Shown here piece after piece: positions 56,480-64,000 of a stretch of DNA of 64,000 nucleotides. The stretch covers positions 16,523 through 80,522 of the forward strand of contig JABCPU010000310.1 in NCBI GenBank assembly GCA_016800925.1, written 5' to 3'. A program made the translations under genes and the position numbers. How positions within the stretch are numbered: the stretch's first letter is position 1; every line of letters begins with the position of its first letter. The stretch is from Suillus spraguei (lineage: Eukaryota; Basidiomycota; Agaricomycetes; Boletales; Suillaceae). Below the pieces are notes generated by a model. That model did not search any database. It worked only from the letters and a program-made list of their open reading frames with translations, and was not told where the DNA came from.

Positions 56480-58611
56480 TGTCTACTTCAGTTGAAACCT
56501 CTTTGGCCAGTCTCAAGGCAACCACTGCTCAGATTGTGGGCATCATCGCCGGGGCTCGGCTCATGCCTGCCGGCACTGGCCAAGCCCACCTTGCTCTGAC
56601 AGCACAAGTCACTAATCTTGTGGTAAGTACCATTCATGTGTTAATTTTACTTTTTGGTTTTTCTAAGATCTGGGTAGGCTGAGATTGTCCGGGAGCATGA
56701 GAAAGGGCCTTACATGCCCGGCATCATTGCATCCTGCTCCAAGGAGTTGATGAGAGTCAGGTCCATGACTCCCCGGGTGTGGCCCAACTGGCACAGCATC
56801 GGTCATGACGACCCCCGGGTGTTGAAACACTCCTGGCGCAGCAAGATTCGCGCCTGGGAGGCGTTAGGTGACCATTCAGGTGATCTCCCTGTCATGCCTA
56901 ACCCTTCCATTGGCCAATCACTGTGGACCTTCCCTCCCCACCCGTCATCGCCAGCAATGTCGCTGGTTCTTCCACCCACGCCACCTCCGAGCTCCGGGAC
57001 AAAGGAAAAGGTAAGGCGGTTGTTGCTGACCCAGAGCCGGAGGTGGAAGGGAGCAGGAAGAGGAAGTCCCCCATGATGTCGGACACTCTTCCTCACCTCC
57101 GAAGTCGGCCAAGAAGGGTCGCAAGCGGGTCAAGGCAACTCGCCATGTCAAGCAGAATGTGCTTGTGGAGTCGGAAGATGATGAAGACACAATTGTTCAG
57201 GTATGTTGTCCAGCTCATTGTTTTCATTCTCTCAATTTTCTGTAGCCTATTTCGAGTGGAGTGCCGGCGCTCAAGTTCCCCGGCCTTCCACAATTGGTGT
57301 AGGGACGCCTCATTCCCCTCGTTCACCACGTTCCCCAAAGAAGCAATTGTTTGGTCCTGCTCAGTAAGTAATATTTAGTTGTCCGGCACTTGGAAAAATG
57401 CTTATTATCATCAGCTCATTGCCGGCAGTCCACCCAAGGTGATGGTGAGTCATCATTCTTTGTCCGGACCTCCCGCCTGTACTTACCCATTGTCAGGCCA
57501 CCTCCGGCAGTCGTCCGGAGGTTGTCGAGACCCCCCAGGCAATGTCCAGCACTCCGGCTGAGGAACCTGCAGTCATGGATACAGGTGATATTCTCATTCC
57601 CGGCCCAGTGAGTACTCTAATGAATTCCAATGAGTCCATCAACTAATGGAACCCACAGAACAACCCCTGCCATTATTGCACCCAGGAGAAGTGGCCCTGC
57701 GCCACTCGGTTGGACAGGAGGACCCGTGCCCCATGTTTGTCGTGCGTCCGCTGCGCCACCAAGAAGATCAAATGTGTCCCAGCATCCATGGGATCCCGCC
57801 AAAACGTATTCGAGGGAAGTCAACCACCCGGCAGGCTCGCTCCAGGACACCTTCCAGAGCTCCCTCCAATGCGCCGGCTGCCTCGCAGTCCAAAGCCCGA
57901 ACTCGCAGTCAATCTCGTGGCCCCTCCGGCACTCCAGCTGTCCCTGCTGTTACCACACCCAAGGCACAGTCCCGTGGGCGCAGCAAGACAATCACTGCCC
58001 CCAAGACACCTGCACCTGCACAGCTTGTGAGTCACCCCAATTGTCTATGACCATCTGACCTTATCTTTCACTTAGCTATTCCGTCTTCAAGCGCCCCAGT
58101 GCCTCGTCCGGCACTCGATGTGCCCATGCCGGATCTCCATTCCATGGCAATTGCGATTCGGGATGGTGCCGCTCGAATTGCTCTTCTTGAGGCTCGTGTG
58201 GCGGAGCAGGATGGTAAGATTGATACCCTGCAACGCCTCCATGAGGGCCTTCGTCGCAAAGTCATGGACCGGCACCCTTCATTTCCACTTCCCGACTCTC
58301 CTGTCAATGCAACCTTTTTGCTTGATCAATCCGTCCCCCTGGCCATCTCACCCCTCCCATCTGCACTTGCTCCCCTCATTGACTTGGATATGGCAGGAAT
58401 GGAGCCTCCATCTCCGAAAGTCCAGCCTGCATCTATCATTGAGGGTCTCATATTTGAGCTGAGCCAGATTCAGCCTGAGGGTCCACAAACGTCCGGCGAA
58501 CTTGTGGACCCAGATGATCCGGGCAACCTTGTCCCAGAATATGATTCTGATGATATGGATGTTGAGGTGAAGGTTGAACCCTCTGCTGATGAGGGTGAAA
58601 TGGCTACATAA
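56480..58611 (+). pseudogene. KDZ-element Cys-cluster (Zn2Cys6-like) protein, coiled coil
   Basis: The start at 56480 reads MSTSVETSLASLKATTAQIV. Exons then hold EIVREHEKGPYMPGIIASC, VWPNWHSIGHDDPRVLKHSW and a basic Pro/Ser-rich region with KRKSPMMSDT. Near 57657-57770 a Cys cluster reads NPCHYCTQEKWPC and APCLSCVRCATKKIKC, resembling a Zn2Cys6 DNA-binding cluster with altered spacing. An Arg/Ser/Pro repeat region follows (RSRTPSRAPS, KARTRSQSRGPSG). Then a heptad-like helix, DGAARIALLEARVAEQDGKI, and an acidic tail ending GEMAT at 58611. Several frames are used (near 57000, 57115, 57830 and 58080); some changes may be introns. The likely role is DNA or protein binding at the element. It is the rightmost gene inside the element. 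Confidence 0.65.
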
Positions 58612-58789
58612 TTGTAGGTTCATAGATGTATATACAATGTTTGAATGAATGTCAGTGCTGGATGCCAAGTCCGACATCCGGAACTGGACAATGGAGATTC
58701 ACAATTGATATTTCGCGACTTCCGGATATCCGGCTACCTGAAACACAACACACAATTTAAAGAATTTGAAACATCTCTGTCGAGTTACC

Positions 58790-60480
58790 TTGTGCCGGGT
58801 GCCGGGTCACATTGTGAAACACATCATTCCATATATCTGAAGTGCCGAACCCTGGACCCCAGGACCCTGGAGTTGGGACTCATCACCATGTGACAGATAT
58901 CGATCCACATATTTGATGTGCTGAACCCCGAACTCCGGCACTCGGGAGTTAGAACAATATGAGGCAATACAAAGATATTGATTTACACATGTTCAGTGCC
59001 GAACCCCGAACTCCGGCACCCGGCACTCGGGACTCGGGCCTTGGAACTTATAACAATGTGAAAGATGTCGATGCACATTTTCTATCACTGACCCCCGAAC
59101 CCCGGCACCCGGGAGTGAGAAACATGTGAGGCAATACCAAGATATTGATTTACACGTGGGAGTGCCGAACCCCGAACTCCGGCACCCGGCAGTTGGGAAT
59201 CTGGACTCGGGACTCATAACCATGTGAAAGATATTGATCCACATATTTAACCACCCAACCCCGAACCCCAGCACCCAGGAGTGAGAACAATGTGAGTCAA
59301 TACAAAGATATTGATGTACACATGTTGAATGCCGAACCCCGAACTCCGGCACCCGGCACTCGGGACTCGGGACGTGGTACTCATAACACTGAGACAGATA
59401 TCGATCCATATATTTTCACACCTTTACACATGTGGAGCCGAACCCCGAGCTCCGGCACCCGGGAGCTAGCACAATGTGAGGCAATACCATGAGTTTGATT
59501 TACACAAGTTGAGTGCCGAACCCCGAGCTCCGGCACCCGGGAGTTAGCACAATGTGAGGCAATACCAGAATATTGATTTACACATGTTGAGTGCCGAACC
59601 CCGAGCTCCGGCACCCGGGAGCTAGCACAATGTGAGGCAATACCATAATATTGATTTACACATGTTGAGTGCCGAACCCCGAGCTCCGGCACCCAGGAGT
59701 TAGCACAATGTGAGGCAATACCATAAATATTGATTTACACATGTTGACTGCCGAACCCCGAGCTCCGGCACCCGGGAGTTAGCACAATGTGAGGCAATAC
59801 CATAATATTGATTTACACATGTGGAGTGCCGAACCCCGAGCTCCGGCACCTGGGAGCTAGCACAATGTGAGGCAATACCATGATATTGATTTACACAAGT
59901 TGAGTGCCGAACCCCGAGCTCCGGCACCCGGCACTCGGTGTTCGGCACTCAACTTGTGTAAATAAATATCATGGTGTTGCCTCACATTGTGCTCACTCCC
60001 GGGTGCCGGAGCTCGGGGTTCGGCACTCAACTTGTGTAAATCAATATCATGGTATTGCCTCACGTAAATCAAACTCATGGTATTGCCTCACATTGTGCTC
60101 GCTCCCAGGTGCCGGAGCTCGGGGTTCGGCACTCAACATGTGTAAATCAATATTATGGTATTGCCTCACATTGTGCTAACTCCGGGTGCCGGAGCTCGGG
60201 GTTCGGCAGTCAAAACAATGTGAAAGTCCTCGATCCACATATTGTATTGCCGAACCCCGAACTCCGGCACCCGGCACTCGGGACTCGGGACTTCCGAGCT
60301 CCGGCAATCCGGCACCCGGCACTCGGCACTCGGCACTCGGGGACTTGGTACTCATAATGTGAAAGATCTTGAGCAACATATTGTCAGTGCTGAATTCCTG
60401 AACCCCGGCACCCAGCACTCGCCACTCGGGACTCAGAAACAATGTGAGGCAATAGACACCTATTGATCCACATTCTAAGT
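58790..60480 (+). repeat. CpG-dense minisatellite, right block, with inversion
   Basis: Tandem units of about 80 bases built from GAGTGCCGAACCCCGAGCTC, CGGCACCCGGGAG, TAGCACAATGTGAGGCAATACC and ATTGATTTACACATG. Five or six successive units at 59440-59930 are nearly identical. From 59937 to about 60215 the same unit runs in the opposite orientation, then back again. The open frames over this block come from its periodicity. Confidence 0.88.
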
Positions 60481-61080
60481 GCCGAACTCAAACTCCAAAA
60501 TCTGGTAGTCTACTATTTAGGGGTTCGCAGTTCGGTACTCTGGCTTTTGCACTTGAGACCGAAAACAGTGTGAGGCAATAAAATGACTTTGATCTACACA
60601 TTTTTGGTAGATATCTTTTTCATCTCAAATCTTGAATCTCGAGTGCCGAACCCCAAATCCCGAAATCTGGTAGTCTACAATTTCGGGGTTCGGTCCTCGG
60701 GACTCAGACACATGTCAGGCAACAACAAAACTTTGATCCACACATTTTTGGTAGATGTCTGTTTGTCTCAAATCTCGAGTTTCTAGTTTCTAAGTTTCGT
60801 ACTGCTGCACCTGCACCCGGCACTCGGCACTAGATGACTCCACACATGGACTTTAAATCTTTCACCTTGTGTTGTGTTTCGGGTGTCCGGGTATCTGGAA
60901 TTCAGGAAATCTCTAGTTTCATCTCCAGTTTTGAGTTCCTGGATTCGGGACTTGGTACCCGGCACCCGGCACCTCAATTATCGATGAATGTCAGACATGA
61001 TGAATTCAGGTTTTTGTGCTTCAGGGTTTAGATTTTGGTGGTTGATGGTAGGTATATGCACTCATAGGGTGCATGTATCC
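60480..61080. other. Diverged minisatellite remnants
   Basis: Diverged units such as GGGGTTCGGTCCTCGGGACT and GTAGATGTCTGTTTGTCTC continue the array. No gene seen. Confidence 0.5.
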
Positions 61081-61129
61081 TATGTGTTTGATTCTCTGGT
61101 GGCTACATCAGCTGTACGTCTTTATGATA

Positions 61130-61560
61130 CATATCTAGGCCCACCCGTATATGTAATATATTTTACCTCGGCCCACCCGTCTATGTAAAATTCCCCACAT
61201 TCGGCCCACCCGTTCTATGCAATAAATATTTTACTGCACCCTCGGCCCACCCGTATATGTAATATTCTCTCACCTTGGCCCACCCGTATATGTAAATATT
61301 CTCTCACCTCGGCCCACCCGTATATGTAATATTCTCTTACCTCGGCCCACCCGTCTATGCAATAATATTTGCCTTGCATCTCTCTTCAGCCCAGCTGTCT
61401 ATAAATACCTACTCTACATACTACCCAGATGAGCCCACCCATCTCTGTCGGGGATTATATCCCCCTGGCCCATCCGTCAACATTAGAAATCATGTTTCCC
61501 TCGCCCACCCGTCTCTCCCGAAAATATAAGTCTCTCGCGCCACCCGTCTCCATCGGAAAT
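61130..61560 (-). repeat. Right subterminal array
   Basis: About ten copies of CTCGGCCCACCCGTATATG and variants with AT-rich spacers, the inverse of the left array at 43900-44290. Confidence 0.85.
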
Positions 61561-61686
61561 AATATTCCCCCCGGCCCATCCGTCAACATCGAGGATATAC
61601 ATAACCTCGGCCCATCATCCGCTGGCCCGTCTTTGACGGGATATTATGTGGGTCGGGTGACCCGTATAGTACGGAGTTTGTCACTG
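61555..61686 (-). repeat. KDZ right terminal inverted repeat
   Basis: Inverse match of 43769-43900, ending GTCACTG at 61686. It contains the hairpin CCCGTC-TTT-GACGGG (61626-61640), the same distance from the end as its left counterpart. Confidence 0.85.
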
Positions 61687-61689
61687 AAG

Positions 61690-62781
61690 GGGCTCCCATT
61701 TCATGGTCTTCAACTGCCTCCACTGTCGAGCAACTCTCATGAGCTCTCTGTATCGATCCTTGCCACGGCCTGTGTCAACATAATGTCCTTTAGATGAAGC
61801 AAATAGCATTACTGGAACAAGGTGTGGAAACATGCTCAAGGTCATTCGCCGGAGCTTACTGTAATAGTTCATTGCGGAGGTGCTGCATTCAAGGTTGTCC
61901 AATAGAAAATCATCCAGCACTCTGAAGGTAAACACGGTCTTCGGCCTGTTAAATGATGCAGGGAAAAATCCATGCCGAAACATTTGAATGTCCGGACTCA
62001 TGGCATTTGGACAATCACAGCATCAAACCTCGAGCGGTGAACTCTGGACTTGTCAACAATGACCATGGTGTTTTCCTTCGGCTGGAAATCAGGTCCCAAC
62101 ACAGACAGAAGATCTTCGGGCTCAAGCTGGTCTTCAAGTTCATCTCCTTCAAACAAATCCACCTATCTGTGAGCACCAGACATTGCTTGCCATCATGCCC
62201 GAGGTGTATGGTGAGTCCGACATGAGCAAGACAACTCCGCTCGAAGAATTGACATTCCATTGACTGATCCAGTGGAAAGGATTGCAACATGTGTTGACTC
62301 CTGCAACAGCCCGTGCAATAGAGAGGCTCGCCAAGACAATCTTGACATTTGTAGACCCCATCCTGGTTGCAGATGATGCATCTCCTGTCTTCTGGTGGAG
62401 CTTCTCGATCCAGGAGGTGATGCAGATATAATTCCTGCCTTGGCAGCCATTGCCTGAGGTATCATTTTGACTCTGCATTTTTTATATTAAGCTATAGTTT
62501 GAATGACACTCCAACATTTAACATGAACTTGCCATGGTTTTTGGGAGTGCAATGGCTCAAATGAGCCTTGGTCTTGCTCGTAAGTATTGTCAGGAAAGTC
62601 ATCCCAAGGAGGTGGCCTGAACAGGCTGAAGTGTTGGCGATTCTGGGGAGAGTGAGGCATGGACCTGTAGGCTGTCATCTCGTGCTTGCAAGTGGAACCT
62701 TGACCCAAATCTTCTACCTTTGCTGCCCCTTGCTTCTACCCTGTGGGATTTTTGTAATGGGGTGCATCTATCTATCTTCAT
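61690..62781 (-). pseudogene. KDZ transposase fragment, second copy
   Basis: Near-identical to 51570-52669. It starts MKIDRCTPLQKSHRVEARG at 62781, holds the CxC2 cluster (about 62380-62200: SWIEKLHQKTG in one frame, FFERSCLAHVGLTIHLGHDG in another) and continues through RVLDDFLLDNLECSTSAMN and RGKDRYRELMRVARQWRQ. It then ends abruptly beside the right TIR of the first element, so the catalytic core is missing. Indels lie at different places from the first copy; in this stretch FRVLDDFLLDNLEC is readable here but broken there. Confidence 0.82.
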
Positions 62782-63014
62782 CTGATTTCTAATGCTAATT
62801 TTGCAAGCAAAGCATCTGTCAGGTGGAATGATTTTTATTACATTGTGGTGTCATACAGTCCTGCCGACTCATTATAAATTTTATGTCCATTTATGCTTCA
62901 GGAACCAATATAGCTCAATTAAGCTACTGTTAGGCTTTTGTCAAAGATCAACTTCTGACAATTTTTTCATACTTCCACCTTGCTTATCTCAGCCCATTCT
63001 CCAATTTGATTCAC

Positions 63015-64000
63015 ATGGCAAGGATGGTCATTCCACTCACTGACTTCTGGCAGAAATAGGGCACATCAACCACAGACACAGAAGCTCATGGAAAATGAAA
63101 TTTTGGAGTTGAAGAACTACCTTCCTGAGTGACCGGGCCAAAAGTGGTGAGAGGCGAGGGGTTTTCACTGCAATTGCCAAGGCCGCCAGGTTGTTTGCTC
63201 CTAAAGTCGACCAAGGACAATGGAAAAAGAGGAAGCAGGTGATGCGTCTTTGTTGTGTTGAAAAACTACAATTTTAACATCTTATTCTTCCATCAACTCT
63301 CAGATGTATAAGACTTGGTTTGTTCAACAACAAGAAAAGGAAGGAAAGGAAGGACATGAATATAAGTATGGGAGGAAATGGACGCCTAGAATGGTGGTCT
63401 ACCAGCAGAAGCGCGAAGAGGTGCTAAAGAGGATTGAGGACGAGTCTGGGGCAAAGCCAGGAGATCCCGGTAATGTTCAAACATTATCAGGGGCTGTGAA
63501 GAGAGTCATGGCTGAATTGGATGACAACAAGTTGGAGAAGGCAAAAGAAACAGCGGAAGAATGGTCAAACAGCTCCTCCTCCAGAGATACAAGCAGAAGT
63601 TGCTCGTAAGAAGGGACCAGCATATATGGAGCACTTTTCGAAAGCGATGTGGAGGCAATGCGGGATGAAGAGTTTTGTGTTGTCAGCTTGGAAGAATGAA
63701 CAGGGAGAGGTTCTATTTGGGATGTAAGTCAATTGTGTCCGTCATTCACCAATCTTGGATCAAATATATGTGTGCAGGCATGAATGATAATTGAATTCGT
63801 TGATCATCACAATCATAGGTGCCGGGCACAGATGGAGGACGACAGGTGAAGGGAGGTTGCAAAAGAGTCAGAAAACCAGCTTTCAAACTCAACACGGATG
63901 GGGATGGGAATGCCGTTGTTTCCAGACATCACGGAAACAAAACTTGAGGAGAAGAAAGCCATAAGTCAGGGCATTTTCTTACATTGCACTACAGTGAGTC
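63015..64000 (+). pseudogene. Second copy of the KDZ charged cargo gene, runs off window
   Basis: Homologous to 52905-54066 on. The start ATG is at 63015. The segment MYKTWFVQQQEKEGKEGHEY to WTPRMVVYQQKREEVLKRI is open here but broken in the first copy. EIQAEVARKKGPAYMEHF and MWRQCGM follow. Compared with the first copy, about 100 bases carrying GDSFMKTKDWETLSQYG are deleted between about 63788 and 63793. Other one-base indels occur. The 3' end lies beyond the window. Confidence 0.75.

Larger units (their letters stand above)
43769..61686. mobile_element. KDZ DNA transposon with TET/JBP cargo, about 17.9 kb
   Basis: The ends are inverted copies: CAGTGA at 43769 pairs with TCACTG at 61681-61686. 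Homology continues for at least 130 bases (left ATAATATCCCGT, CGGGCCAGCGGA, GACGGATGGGCCGGG). Both ends then have arrays of a GGGTGGGCCGAG motif in opposite orientation. Inside are a KDZ transposase with a CxC2 cluster, a TET/JBP dioxygenase and four other genes, separated by large minisatellites. No target-site duplication is visible (left ACATATTA, right AAGGGGCT). The flanks are a Plavaka gene and part of a second KDZ copy, so the ends may have been rearranged. Linkage of TET/JBP genes with KDZ transposons in basidiomycetes is published knowledge; the boundaries are my reading. Confidence 0.85.

Overview
The window is repeat-rich nuclear DNA of a mushroom-forming basidiomycete (Agaricomycetes), most likely from the Boletales. 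This rests on short GT-AG introns of about 50-70 bases, on Boletales-style TPR/WD40/HET and TPR-CHAT genes, on a Tad1-type LINE, and on Plavaka and KDZ (Kyakuja-Dileera-Zisupton) DNA transposons, one of them with a TET/JBP dioxygenase gene. All family names come from reading motifs; no search was run.

Left part (1-5.6 kb): a TPR gene that runs off the left edge and probably leads into a HET domain, a frameshifted WD40 gene, and the start of an ankyrin-like host gene.

Middle part (5.6-31.7 kb): host genes broken by retrotransposons. Ankyrin-like gene A (exons between 4896 and 17973) holds a Copia element (5579-11205) in an intron and a full-length LINE (11601-17910) in its last exon. A small MITE lies inside the Copia 3' LTR. 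A second MITE copy splits an exon at 18.2 kb. A second full-length LINE (21101-27417, minus strand) splits another gene. A 5'-truncated third LINE (29981-31243) splits ankyrin-like gene B. Target-site duplications and reading frames on both sides support most of these insertions.

32-41 kb: a TPR-CHAT protease-like gene with one frameshift, and a multi-exon lineage-specific gene of unknown function.

41-64 kb: a Plavaka transposase cut off at 43769, where a KDZ element of about 17.9 kb begins (43769-61686). It has long terminal inverted repeats, a small hairpin at the same distance from each end, subterminal arrays of a GGGTGGGCCGAG motif, and large CpG-dense minisatellites. It carries six genes: a TET/JBP 2-oxoglutarate/Fe(II) dioxygenase, a KDZ transposase with a CxC2 cysteine cluster, a DNA-binding-like Cys-cluster protein, and three proteins of unknown function. 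Two gene pairs are divergent with about 220-235 bases between them. The expected logic is a transposase that moves the element, a dioxygenase that may oxidise 5-methylcytosine on it, and accessory proteins. A second partial KDZ copy (transposase plus accessory gene) abuts the right end and runs off the window. Many genes carry single-base indels, which are either decay or uncorrected sequence errors.
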